From Nocardioides litoris (lineage in GTDB: Bacteria > Actinomycetota > Actinomycetes > Propionibacteriales > Nocardioidaceae): a stretch of 64,000 nt of DNA. The DNA is taken from NCBI RefSeq assembly GCF_006346315.1, contig NZ_VDMR01000003.1, forward strand, positions 62,001-126,000, written 5' to 3'. Position 1 is the first letter of the stretch; each line of letters begins with the position of its first letter. Shown here in pieces: positions 36,889-45,154 of the stretch. The notes beneath the pieces are model-generated. The model was not told the DNA's origin, ran no database searches, and saw only the letters and a program-made list of their open reading frames with translations. The position numbers and the translations under genes were made by a program.

Positions 36889-38397
36889 GTGCTCGCGGCG
36901 CTGCTCCTCCCGGTGGTGCCCGCCTCGGCCGGCCCGGCCCCCGCCCCCGCTGGCGCCGCTGCCGACGTCACCACCGTGCGCGCGAAGCCCGCGCCGACGC
37001 CGCCGCTGGTCGCCGCCGCCCGGGCGCTGGACGAGCCGGGCCGGGAGGCGACCCTGGCGCTGCGCGACCTGTTCCTGGCTCGCCCCACCCTCGGCGGCCT
37101 CGGCGACGACTTCGCCGGCGGGCTGCTGGCCCGGCCCACCGACCGCGGTGGCGACCCCTTCGACGACGGGTACGACACCCCCTCGACCCGGCGCTGCGGC
37201 CCCCGCGTCTGCGTGCACTGGGTGCGCTCCGGGCCCGACGCGCCGCCCTCGGCCCGCTGGGCCGCCACCACGCTCCGGGTGGTGGAGCGCGTGTGGCGCC
37301 ACCACGTGACCCGGATGGGCTTCCGCGCCCCGCGGCCCGACGGCCAGCGCGGCGGCGACGCCCGCTTCGACGTCTACCTCAAGGACCTCGGCGTCCGCGG
37401 CCTGTACGGCTACTGCGCCCCCGAGGCGCTCGTGCCCGGGCAGCCGCGGCAGGCCAGCGGCTTCTGCGTGCTCGACGACGACTTCGCCCGCTCCCAGTTC
37501 GGCCGCGCCCCCCAGCAGACGCTCGAGGTCACCGCCGCCCACGAGTTCTTCCACGCCGTGCAGTTCGCCTACGACGTGCGTGAGGACCCCTGGCTGCTGG
37601 AGTCGACGGCCACCTGGATCGAGGAGCGGTTCGCCGACCGGGTCGACGACAACCGGGCCTACCTGCGCTTCGGGCAGCTCGGCCGGCCCCGCGTCCCCCT
37701 CGACCTGTTCGAGACCACCGGGTACGCCCACTACGGCAACTGGACCTTCTGGGAGCACCTCACCGACCGCTTCGGTCCCGGCCTGGTCCGCCGGGTCATC
37801 GAGCGCGCCGGCACCGGCGACGGGCTGCCCGACGAGTACTCCACCCAGGCGCTGGCGAGCGTCCTCGCGGCCCGCGGCGGCCTCCCCGCGGCCTACGCCT
37901 CCTACGCCGCCGACAACACCGTGCCCGCGCGCACCTACCCCGAGGGCGCCTCCTGGCCCGCGGCCCCCGTGGCGCGGCGCACCCTCTCCCGCACCGACCG
38001 GCGCGCGGTGCTGCGCACCCGCCTGGACCACCTCACGTCCCGCTCGGTGCGCCTCGTCCCGGCCCGCGGCCTCGGCAAGCGGTCGGGTGGGGGCTGGAAG
38101 GTGACCGTGACCGTCGACGCCCCCGACCGGGTCACCGCGCCGGCCGCCCGGCTCCTCGTCGTACGACGGGACGGGCGGGTGCGCGCCCGCCCGATCGCCC
38201 TGACCGAGCGGGGACTGGGTCGGGCCGTCGTGCGCCTCGACCGCCGCCGCGTCCGCTCGGTCACCGTGGCCGTCGTCAACGCCTCGACGCGCTTCCGCTG
38301 CGACCGCAGCTCGACCCTCTCCTGCCGCGGCGTCGCCGTCGACGACCGCCAGCCGTTCGTCGTCGAGGCCGTCCTGCGCCGCGCAGCCCGTCGCTGA
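36889..38397 (+). CDS. Secreted zinc metalloprotease-like protein (MXAN_6640 type)
   Basis: The ~502-residue product has a hydrophobic signal region ending at PASAG and a catalytic-looking HExxH motif AAHEFFHAVQFAYD near residue 216, followed by ESTATWIEERF, like MXAN_6640-family putative metalloproteases. A Cys-poor C-terminal beta domain follows. The GTG at 36889 gives a signal without a positive N-terminus. The frame stays open upstream to an ATC preceded by GGAG (36837 region), so the true start is doubtful. Confidence 0.8.
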   Translation: MLAALLLPVVPASAGPAPAPAGAAADVTTVRAKPAPTPPLVAAARALDEPGREATLALRDLFLARPTLGGLGDDFAGGLLARPTDRGGDPFDDGYDTPSTRRCGPRVCVHWVRSGPDAPPSARWAATTLRVVERVWRHHVTRMGFRAPRPDGQRGGDARFDVYLKDLGVRGLYGYCAPEALVPGQPRQASGFCVLDDDFARSQFGRAPQQTLEVTAAHEFFHAVQFAYDVREDPWLLESTATWIEERFADRVDDNRAYLRFGQLGRPRVPLDLFETTGYAHYGNWTFWEHLTDRFGPGLVRRVIERAGTGDGLPDEYSTQALASVLAARGGLPAAYASYAADNTVPARTYPEGASWPAAPVARRTLSRTDRRAVLRTRLDHLTSRSVRLVPARGLGKRSGGGWKVTVTVDAPDRVTAPAARLLVVRRDGRVRARPIALTERGLGRAVVRLDRRRVRSVTVAVVNASTRFRCDRSSTLSCRGVAVDDRQPFVVEAVLRRAARR

Positions 38398-38421
38398 GTC
38401 CCGCGCGTCCGGTCGCGCCCG

Positions 38422-38557
38422 GGAGTTCCGTCGCAGAAGTGGCAGTTTCTCCGGTTAACCGGAGTTTCTGCCCCCACCGCTGCACTCCCGGCACGAAACT
38501 GCCACTTCTGGCACGGAGTTCCGTGCCAGAAGTGGCAGTTTCTCCGGTCAACCGGAG
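38422..38557. repeat. REP-like palindromic repeat cluster between convergent genes
   Basis: Two 43-bp direct copies (38422-38464 and 38515-38557) share GGAGTTCCG, a variable 4-mer, AGAAGTGGCAGTTTCT and a CCGGT(T/C)AACCGGAG palindrome. Between them is an inverted copy: GAAACTGCCACTTCTGGCACGG (38495-38516) pairs perfectly with 38521-38542 across an AGTT loop, a 22-bp stem. The first copy also holds a 16-bp palindrome CTCCGGTTAACCGGAG. It lies in the 200-base gap between two convergent genes and may terminate both. Confidence 0.92.
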
Positions 38558-38597
38558 ATCTTGCCGGCCGCGCGCACCAGGCGCGGCCGTGCCGCGC

Positions 38598-40415
38598 TCA
38601 GCGCCGCGAGTAGTCCCGGAACCCGCGCTTGGTCTTGCGGCCGAGGTAGCCCGCGGTGACGAGGTGCTCCAGCAGCGGCGCCGGGGCGAAGCCGGGCTCG
38701 CGGAACTCCTGGTAGAGCTCGCGCTGGATGGCCAGCGAGACGTCGTTGCCGACGACGTCGAGCAGCTCGAAGGGGCCCATCGGCAGGGCACAGCCCTGCT
38801 TCATCGCAGTGTCGATGTCGTCGGCGGTGGCGTAGTGCTGCTCGAGCATCTTGACCGCGTCGTTGAGGTAGGGGAACAGCAGCGCGTTGACGATGAACCC
38901 GGCCCGGTCACCGCAGGAGACCGCGACCTTGCCGACCTTCGCGCACAGGGCCCGGGTGGTCTCGGTGACGTCGTCGTCGGTGGAGACGGTCGAGACGACC
39001 TCGACCAGCTTCATGACGGTGGCGGGGTTGAAGAAGTGCATCCCGATGACGTCCTGCGGCCGCTGGGTCACCTTGGCCATCGCGATGATCGGCAGCGAGG
39101 AGGTCGTGGTGGCCAGGATCGCACCGGGCTTGCAGATCTCGTCGAGGTTCTCGAACAGGGTCGTCTTGACCGCGAGGTCCTCGGCGATCGCCTCGACGAC
39201 GATGTCGACGGACCCGAGGTCGTCGAGCTTGATCGAGCCGGTCAGGCGGCCGAGCACCTCGGTCTTGGCCTCCTCGGTGGCCCGACCACGCTGGATCTGC
39301 TTGTCGAAGTTCTTGGTGATGGTGGTGACGACCCCGTCGACCTTGTCCTGGCTGCGGCCGACGTACAGCACGTCGTACCCGGCCTTGGCGAAGACCTCGA
39401 CGATGCCCGCGGCCATGGTGCCGGTGCCGACGACACCGACCTGGCGGATGTCGTGCCGGAGCTGCGGCGCCTCGTCGGCCGACGGCGTGGCGGCGTCGGG
39501 GACGACCACGGGGCTGTCGACCGACTCGTAGGTGTAGAACCCGCGGCCGGTCTTGCGGCCGAGCAGGCCCGCGGTGACCATCTGCTTGAGGATCGGGGTC
39601 GGCGCGTGCAGGCGGTCGCGACCCTGGCGGTACATCGTCTCCAGGATCTCGTACGCCGTGTCGAGGCCGATCAGGTCGAGCAGGGCCAGCGGACCCATCG
39701 GGTAGCCGCAGCCGAAGCGCATGGCGGCGTCGATGTCCTCGCGGGTGGCGTAGCGGCCCTCGAACATCGAGGCCGCGTGGTTGAGGTAGCCGAAGAGCAG
39801 CGTGTTGGCGATGAAGCCGGCCTTGTCGCCGCACACGACCGGGCTCTTGCCGAGCGAGCCGAGCAGCGCCTGCACGTCGGCCAGCACCGACGGCTCGGTG
39901 ACCACGGTGCGCACGACCTCGACGAGGTCCTGGACGGGCGCGGGGTTGAAGAAGTGGACGCCGATGACGCGCCCGGGGGCCGAGGTGGCCGAGGACAGCT
40001 CGGTCACCGACAGCGAGGACGTGTTGGTGGCCAGCACCGTCTCGGGCCGGACGATGCCGTCGAGGTCCTGGAAGATGCCCTTCTTGACGTCCATGGACTC
40101 CACCACGGCCTCGACCACGAGGTCGGCGTCGGCGAGGTCCTTGAGCTCGGTCGTGAACCGCACCCGGTCGAGCAGCGCGGACTGCTCCTCGGCGGTCATC
40201 TTCTCGCGCTTGACGGCGCGGCCGGTGGAGGCGGTGACGTGCTGGCGCCCGCGCTCGACACCGGCGTCGTCCACCTCGACGCCGACGACGTCGTACCCGT
40301 GGCGGGCGAAGACCTCGACGATGCCGGCGCCCATGGTGCCGAGACCGACGACGCCGATCGTGGTGAAGGTGCGGGTGCCGGGCTCGGTGGTCTCCGGGCT
40401 GCTCTGGCTCGTCAT
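38598..40415 (-). CDS. Double 3-hydroxyacyl-CoA dehydrogenase (tandem fusion)
   Basis: The 605-residue product holds two complete 3-hydroxybutyryl-CoA dehydrogenase units in series. Each has the Rossmann motif (IGVVGLGTMGAGIVEVFARHGYDV and VGVVGTGTMAAGIVEVFAKAGYDV), an NTSS/TTSS substrate loop, the HFFNPA motif and a C-terminal YPMGP/LPMGP helix domain. The units are split near residue 305. It acts in beta-oxidation or butyrate/PHB metabolism with NAD(P). The ATG at 40415 gives MTSQSS; two ATGs at 40424 and 40427 are alternatives. Confidence 0.93.
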   Translation of the reverse strand: MTSQSSPETTEPGTRTFTTIGVVGLGTMGAGIVEVFARHGYDVVGVEVDDAGVERGRQHVTASTGRAVKREKMTAEEQSALLDRVRFTTELKDLADADLVVEAVVESMDVKKGIFQDLDGIVRPETVLATNTSSLSVTELSSATSAPGRVIGVHFFNPAPVQDLVEVVRTVVTEPSVLADVQALLGSLGKSPVVCGDKAGFIANTLLFGYLNHAASMFEGRYATREDIDAAMRFGCGYPMGPLALLDLIGLDTAYEILETMYRQGRDRLHAPTPILKQMVTAGLLGRKTGRGFYTYESVDSPVVVPDAATPSADEAPQLRHDIRQVGVVGTGTMAAGIVEVFAKAGYDVLYVGRSQDKVDGVVTTITKNFDKQIQRGRATEEAKTEVLGRLTGSIKLDDLGSVDIVVEAIAEDLAVKTTLFENLDEICKPGAILATTTSSLPIIAMAKVTQRPQDVIGMHFFNPATVMKLVEVVSTVSTDDDVTETTRALCAKVGKVAVSCGDRAGFIVNALLFPYLNDAVKMLEQHYATADDIDTAMKQGCALPMGPFELLDVVGNDVSLAIQRELYQEFREPGFAPAPLLEHLVTAGYLGRKTKRGFRDYSRR

Positions 40416-40482
40416 GGCGCGCATCATGGCACGCAGGAACGGGCCCCGGGACCGATGTTCACTCGTCGGTAACTTGTGACCT

Positions 40483-41025
40483 TCACCGCACTCGAGGACG
40501 GGTCGGACGCACCAGGCGGCGCTCCATCACGACCCGCGGACCGGGCTCGTCGAGCAGCAAGGCCCGCTCCGCCGCACGGAGGTCGCGCTGGAACGGCTCC
40601 CACCGCTCCTCGGGCACCTCGACGAAGCCCAGGCCGAGGTAGAAGGGGCCGTTCCACGGCACGTCGCGGAAGGTGGTGAGCGACATGACGTCGTACCCGG
40701 ATAACCGGGCCTCCTCCATCGCCGCCCGCACCAGCGCGGTGCCGGTGCCCCGCCGCGTGTACGCCGGCAGCACGGAGACCTGGTCGAGGTGGGCGTGCAG
40801 GGCGTGCGGGACGACGTGGGCGAACCCGACGAGCCGTCGGTCCTCGGTGGCCACGAGCAGGTGGCCGACGCTGTCGCGCTCGGCGCCGCTGGGGGCCCGG
40901 GCGAGCAGCGCAGGCACGACCCGGTCGCCGAAGTGCTCGGCGAACATCGCTCCCCCGGCGTCCTCCACCGCCGCCACGCGGCGCAGGTCGGAGGGGCGCG
41001 CGGGACGCACGACCGGGCCGGTCAC
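40483..41025 (-). CDS. GNAT-family N-acetyltransferase
   Basis: The 180-residue protein has the acetyl-CoA motif VLPAYTRRGTGTALVRAAMEEA and the YLGLGFVEVP segment of GNAT enzymes. Start is a GTG at 41025; the open frame continues upstream but would be antisense to the lipoprotein promoter. The substrate is unknown. Confidence 0.85.
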   Translation of the reverse strand: MTGPVVRPARPSDLRRVAAVEDAGGAMFAEHFGDRVVPALLARAPSGAERDSVGHLLVATEDRRLVGFAHVVPHALHAHLDQVSVLPAYTRRGTGTALVRAAMEEARLSGYDVMSLTTFRDVPWNGPFYLGLGFVEVPEERWEPFQRDLRAAERALLLDEPGPRVVMERRLVRPTRPRVR

Positions 41026-41122
41026 GATCCACCTGCTCTCGGTTTGGGGGCGGCCCGACCGGACAGGAGTCGAGGACGCGCGGGCACGACGCCCGGGCGC
41101 CACCCCACGGAAGGACACCCGG

Positions 41123-41584
41123 ATGTTCCACCCTGCCACACGCCGCGTCGCCCCTGGCCTCGCCGGTGCCGCCCTCCTCGTCGCGAGCCTGACCGCCTGC
41201 GGCGGGGGCGGCGACAGCGCCCCGGAGGACGCCTCGCAGGAGGAGTTCTGCCAGGCCTTCAACGCCCGGCCGGGCGACGGCGGTGAACCATCCGTCGACG
41301 AGGTGCACGACTACGCCGACAAGCTCGAGGAGGTCGGGACACCGGAGTCGGTCACGGGTGACGCCCGCAGCGGCTACGAGGTCTTCGTCGACTTCCTCTC
41401 CAGCATCGACGACGGCGACATCGAGGACCTGCAGTCCGATGACCCCGAGAGCTCCTTCAGCGGGGAGGAGGAGAAGCAGGTCGAGGCTTTCTTCTCCTCC
41501 GACGCCCTGACCGAGTGCGTCTCCGCCGACCTGCCGGACACCTCGGACCTGCCGACCGACCTGCCGACCGACCTGCCCAGCTGA
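41123..41584 (+). CDS. Small secreted lipoprotein, paralogue of the one at 43355
   Basis: The 153-residue product has a signal peptide with lipobox LTAC (Cys ~26) followed by GGGG. The mature part SQEEFCQAFN ... YADKLEEVGTPESVTGDARSGYEVFVDFL is similar to SVEEFCTTYYDL...VAQKLAETGTPEGIGEQERDGFELYVDAL at 43355. Two conserved Cys (about 43 and 136) could form a disulfide. A DLPTDLPTDLP tail is repetitive. No function is known. Confidence 0.75.
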   Translation: MFHPATRRVAPGLAGAALLVASLTACGGGGDSAPEDASQEEFCQAFNARPGDGGEPSVDEVHDYADKLEEVGTPESVTGDARSGYEVFVDFLSSIDDGDIEDLQSDDPESSFSGEEEKQVEAFFSSDALTECVSADLPDTSDLPTDLPTDLPS

Positions 41585-41645
41585 TCTGCCCAGCTGATCT
41601 GCCCAGCTGATCTGCCCAGCTGATCTGCCCAGCTGGTCTGCCCAG
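41581..41645. repeat. 13-bp tandem repeat, five copies
   Basis: CTGATCTGCCCAG is repeated four times perfectly, followed by CTGGTCTGCCCAG. The first copy contains the stop codon of the upstream lipoprotein gene (TGA at 41582-41584), and the array fills the gap before nucS. It is not coding beyond the stop. Confidence 0.92.
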
Positions 41646-41695
41646 CTGACCCACCCCGGTGACCCGGGCGCGGGCCACGCGTAGATTCACCCCTC

Positions 41696-42379
41696 GTGAG
41701 ACTCGTCGTGGCCCGCTGCCAGGTCGACTACGCCGGTCGCCTCACCGCGCACCTGCCGATGGCGACCCGGGTGCTGATGATCAAGGCCGACGGCTCGGTC
41801 CTCGTCCACTCCGACGGCGGCTCCTACAAGCCGCTGAACTGGATGAGCCCGCCCTGCACCCTGCGCGAGGGCACGACCGACGACGGCGCCCTCGAGTGGA
41901 CCGTCACCAGCAAGACCGACGACACGCTCCGCATCCTCATCGAGGAGGTCGTCCACGACTCCTCGCACGACCTCGGGGTCGACCCGGGCCTGCGCAAGGA
42001 CGGCGTCGAGAAGCACCTGCAGGAGCTGCTGGCCGAGCACCCGGCGACCCTGGCCGAGGGACTGACCCTCGTGCGCCGCGAGTTCCCGACCGCCATCGGC
42101 CCGGTCGACCTGATGTGCCGCGACGCCGCCGGGTCGAGCGTCGCGGTCGAGATCAAGCGGCGCGGCGAGATCGACGGGGTCGAGCAGCTCACCCGCTACC
42201 TCGAGCTGCTCAACCGCGACCCGCTGCTCACCGCCAACGGCGCGGTCCGCGGCATCCTCGCCGCCCAGGAGATCAAGCCCCAGGCCCGGGTGCTGGCCAC
42301 CGACCGCGGCATCGCGTGCGCGGTCGTCGACTACGACGCCCTGCGCGGCATCGACGACTCCGAGCACCGGCTCTTCTAG
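41696..42379 (+). CDS. nucS: Mismatch-specific endonuclease NucS/EndoMS
   Basis: The 227-residue protein matches actinobacterial NucS, the enzyme of the MutS/MutL-independent mismatch repair. The catalytic residues of the restriction-like domain are visible as Asp138 (GPVDLM), Glu152 and Lys154 ([22 protein letters not shown]), and the N-terminal DNA-binding half holds the [14 protein letters not shown] motif. The C-terminus RLF is like the sliding-clamp-binding end of this family. Start is a GTG at 41696 as MRLVVARC. Confidence 0.96.
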   Translation: MRLVVARCQVDYAGRLTAHLPMATRVLMIKADGSVLVHSDGGSYKPLNWMSPPCTLREGTTDDGALEWTVTSKTDDTLRILIEEVVHDSSHDLGVDPGLRKDGVEKHLQELLAEHPATLAEGLTLVRREFPTAIGPVDLMCRDAAGSSVAVEIKRRGEIDGVEQLTRYLELLNRDPLLTANGAVRGILAAQEIKPQARVLATDRGIACAVVDYDALRGIDDSEHRLF

Positions 42380-42389
42380 GAGACCGGCC

Positions 42390-42983
42390 GTGCGGATCTT
42401 CCACATCGCGACCGTCGCCGACTGGGACGCCGCCCGCGCCACCGGCCGCTACACGACCTCCACCCGGGGCCGCACCCTGGCCGAGGAGGGCTTCATCCAC
42501 GCCAGCCGCGGTGACCAGTGGCAGGCCGTGCGCGAGCGCTGGTACGCCGGCGTCGAGGAGCCGCTGGTGCTGCTCGTCGTCGACCCGGAGCTGCTGACCT
42601 CCCCCGTCATCGAGGAAGAGGTGCCCGGCGGCGAGGTGTTCCCGCACGTCTACGGGCCGATCGACGTCGCCGCGGTGGTCCGCACGATCCCCCTCGACGA
42701 CGCAGCGCCCGCGCCCCAGCCCGCCGCTGTGCCCACCGACCCGGCCGCGCCTGCGCCGGCACCGACGCCGTCCGGGGCACCGTCCGAGGCGTCGTTCAGC
42801 CGCGTCTACTTCCAGGAGATGTTCCGCAACCTGCTCGTCGCGAGCATCGTCCTGGCCGTCGTGGTCGCCGGCACCCTGCTCGGCGGCCTCGCCGGCGAGT
42901 GGGGCCCGATCACCGGGGCCGTCGTCGGCCTGGTGGTCGGGGTCCTGCTGGTCCGACGGCTGCCGCGACCGGCCGGCAGGTAG
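42390..42983 (+). CDS. DUF952 protein with C-terminal membrane segment
   Basis: The N-terminal ~105 residues are DUF952-like (IFHIATVADWDAARATGRYTTSTRG, EEGFIHASRGDQ, EVFPHVYGPIDVAAV). A Pro/Ala-rich linker follows and then two hydrophobic segments with GTLLGGLAGEWGPITGAVVGLVVG ending in RRLPRPAG. The fusion of a soluble DUF952 to a membrane tail is unusual. It begins ten bases after the nucS stop, with a GTG start. Confidence 0.8.
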   Translation: MRIFHIATVADWDAARATGRYTTSTRGRTLAEEGFIHASRGDQWQAVRERWYAGVEEPLVLLVVDPELLTSPVIEEEVPGGEVFPHVYGPIDVAAVVRTIPLDDAAPAPQPAAVPTDPAAPAPAPTPSGAPSEASFSRVYFQEMFRNLLVASIVLAVVVAGTLLGGLAGEWGPITGAVVGLVVGVLLVRRLPRPAGR

Positions 42984-42992
42984 GTTCCCCGC

Positions 42993-43328
42993 GTGCTGCC
43001 CCGACGTCCCGCGCTCGCCGTGCCGGCCCTGCTGATCGCCGTCGCGGCCGCGACGGCCGGCTGCTCCGGCGACGAGGCGAGCGACGTGGCCTCCACGACC
43101 TGCGGCGAGGTCCGGGCGATGACGGCCACCGAGCGCCTCGACCTGCTCGCGGCCCTGGCCCGCAGCCAGGGCGACCCGGGACGCGCGTACGCCGACGCCG
43201 ACACCGCGACGCGCGAGACGATGGCCGCGCGGCTGCTCGAGGGGTGCCGCGACGCCGACGCCGACGAGCCGCTGCAGGAGGTCAGCGCGTTCCCGACCCC
43301 GAGCGCCACCCCCACGGCGTCGCGCTGA
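42993..43328 (+). CDS. Small lipoprotein, unknown function
   Basis: The 111-residue product has a signal with lipobox ATAGC (Cys ~24). Two further Cys (about 37 and 85) may form a disulfide. No family is recognised. The GTG start is nine bases after the DUF952 stop. Confidence 0.7.
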   Translation: MLPRRPALAVPALLIAVAAATAGCSGDEASDVASTTCGEVRAMTATERLDLLAALARSQGDPGRAYADADTATRETMAARLLEGCRDADADEPLQEVSAFPTPSATPTASR

Positions 43329-43354
43329 GCCCGATCCAGGCTAGGTTGAACGCC

Positions 43355-43783
43355 GTGACTGCCGTGACTCCCACCCGAATCCGCCCCGTGCTCCGTGCCG
43401 GCCTCGTCGCCGCGGCCCTCCTCTCCCTCGCCGCCTGTGGTGGCATCGCCGACGACGCGCCCACCAACGCCAGCGTCGAGGAGTTCTGCACCACCTACTA
43501 CGACCTCGAGTCCTCCGCCGAGGACGTCGCCCAGAAGCTGGCCGAGACCGGCACGCCCGAGGGCATCGGCGAGCAGGAGCGCGACGGCTTCGAGCTGTAC
43601 GTCGACGCGCTCAACGACGAGGGCGGCACCGCCAACGGCGACGTCACCAGCGTCGAGGTCCCGCAGGACGACAAGGCCGACGGCGAGGCGTTCATCGCCT
43701 ACGCCGACACCACCTGCGCCGACTACGTGCCCGGCGCCGCCCCGGGTGACGCCCCCTCGGAGCCCACCGAGGGCGCCAGCTGA
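43355..43783 (+). CDS. Small lipoprotein, paralogue of the one at 41123
   Basis: The 142-residue product begins at a GTG, has a basic signal and lipobox LAAC (Cys ~28), and a mature domain related to the 41123 lipoprotein (EEFC ... GTPE ... Y-V-D), with a matching second Cys near the C-terminus (ADTTCADYV). No function is known. The 3' end overlaps the D-amino-acid oxidase gene on the opposite strand by 61 bases. Confidence 0.78.
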   Translation: MTAVTPTRIRPVLRAGLVAAALLSLAACGGIADDAPTNASVEEFCTTYYDLESSAEDVAQKLAETGTPEGIGEQERDGFELYVDALNDEGGTANGDVTSVEVPQDDKADGEAFIAYADTTCADYVPGAAPGDAPSEPTEGAS

Positions 43784-44616
43784 GCGACGACGTCGTCGGC
43801 GCAGCCCCACGACAGCGTCACCCCGGCCCCGCCGTGGCCGTAGCAGTGCACCACCCGGCCGGCCCGGTGCAGACGCACCTCGGGTCGGCCGGGTCGTAGT
43901 CCGACCTTGTGCCGCAGCACCCGCGCTCCCGCCAGGCCCGGCACCAGCTCCGTGGCGCGGGCCAGCAGGTCGCGCGCGACCTCGGGCGACGGCGTACGGC
44001 TCCACTCGCCGTCGTCGGCGGTGCCGCCCACCACGATCTCCTCGCGCCGCGGCACGACGTACGTCGGACCGCGCCCGTCCAGCGCCCAGCGCTCGAGCCC
44101 GACCTGCTCGACCAGCACCACCTGGCCCGCCACCGGGGTGACGGAGCGGTCGTCGCCGAGGAGGCGCGCCCCGAGGCCCGAGCAGTTGACGACCAGGTCG
44201 TCCTCGCCGTCGCCCGGCGGGTCGGGCAGGCGCGCGAGGTTGAGTCGCGTGATCGTGCCGCCGAGGTCCTCGACCCGGGCGACCAGCCAGCGCAGGTAGC
44301 GCGGCATGTCGACGACCGGGGCGGTGACCTCGCCGCGCTGGGCGTCGGTGCCGGGCAGCACCCGCACGCCGTGGTCGCCGTGCTCGTCCGGCCGGCCGGC
44401 GAGGTCGGTGAAGACCTCCTCGCTGCGCGCGGTCCAGCGCGCCACCGCCTCGGGCGGCCCGGCGCGGTAGGGGAAGACCAGGGCGGCGGCGACCGCGGAG
44501 GTCGTCTCGAGCGGCAGGTCGCGGGCGACGACGTCGACCCGGTGACCCGCTTCGAGCAGGCGGACGGCGCAGGTCAGACCGACGACGCCTGCTCCGACGA
44601 CGATGACCCGACCCAT
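43723..44616 (-). CDS. FAD-dependent D-amino-acid oxidase
   Basis: The 297-residue flavoprotein has the dinucleotide motif VIVVGAGVVGLTCAVRLLEAGH at the N-terminus and the DAO C-terminal signature VVHCYGHGGAGVTLSWGCA. Between them GLRPGRPEVRL has the substrate-binding Arg region. It is shorter than eukaryotic oxidases (~345 residues), as typical for actinobacteria. It oxidises D-amino acids to imino acids and H2O2. No targeting signal is present. Confidence 0.92.
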   Translation of the reverse strand: MGRVIVVGAGVVGLTCAVRLLEAGHRVDVVARDLPLETTSAVAAALVFPYRAGPPEAVARWTARSEEVFTDLAGRPDEHGDHGVRVLPGTDAQRGEVTAPVVDMPRYLRWLVARVEDLGGTITRLNLARLPDPPGDGEDDLVVNCSGLGARLLGDDRSVTPVAGQVVLVEQVGLERWALDGRGPTYVVPRREEIVVGGTADDGEWSRTPSPEVARDLLARATELVPGLAGARVLRHKVGLRPGRPEVRLHRAGRVVHCYGHGGAGVTLSWGCADDVVAQLAPSVGSEGASPGAAPGT

Positions 44617-44629
44617 GCGGGCCAGGCTC

Positions 44630-45154
44630 TCACGCGCCGGCGATGCGGGGGGCGGTGGCGTCGGCGCCCTCGGCGGCGTGCTCGCGGGCGACGTAGTCCT
44701 CGATGTCGTCGATGTCGTCGGCGTTGCGTCGTACGACGGCGAGCAGGTCGCTCATCGAGGCGATCTCCTCGACCTGCTCCTTGATGAACCACTGCATGAA
44801 CTGCTCGGAGGCGAAGTCGAGCTCCTCGCGGGCGGTGGCCAGCAGCTGGTTGATCTGCGCGGTGACCCGCTTCTCCTGCTCCAGGGCCAGCTCGACGGGC
44901 GAGACGACGTCGGTGAACGTCGAGACCGGGGCGTCGACGCCGGGGATCGCGACCTCGGCGTCGGTGTCGAGGAGGTACTGCACCATCATCATCGCGTGGT
45001 CCCGCTCCTCGAGGGCCTGGGCGTAGAACAGGCCCGCCATCTGCGGCATCGTCTGGGCGTCGTAGTGCACCGCGATGGCGACGTACTGGTTGTGGGCGGC
45101 GAGCTCGTGGCCGATCTGGGCGTTGAGCAGCGCGGCGAACTTCTCCCCGGGCAT
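44630..45154 (-). CDS. Ferritin (BfrB/FtnA-like)
   Basis: The 174-residue protein forms a four-helix ferritin subunit, with ferroxidase-type residues in LNAQIGHELAAHNQYVAIAVHYD, ALEERDHAMMM and EQEKRVTAQINQL ... FMQWFIKEQVEEI. No heme-binding Met of bacterioferritin at the usual position was confirmed, so a non-heme ferritin is more likely. It oxidises and stores iron. The ATG overlaps the stop of the Cys-rich mini-gene by one base (TGATG), so the two are translated together. Confidence 0.93.
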   Translation of the reverse strand: MPGEKFAALLNAQIGHELAAHNQYVAIAVHYDAQTMPQMAGLFYAQALEERDHAMMMVQYLLDTDAEVAIPGVDAPVSTFTDVVSPVELALEQEKRVTAQINQLLATAREELDFASEQFMQWFIKEQVEEIASMSDLLAVVRRNADDIDDIEDYVAREHAAEGADATAPRIAGA

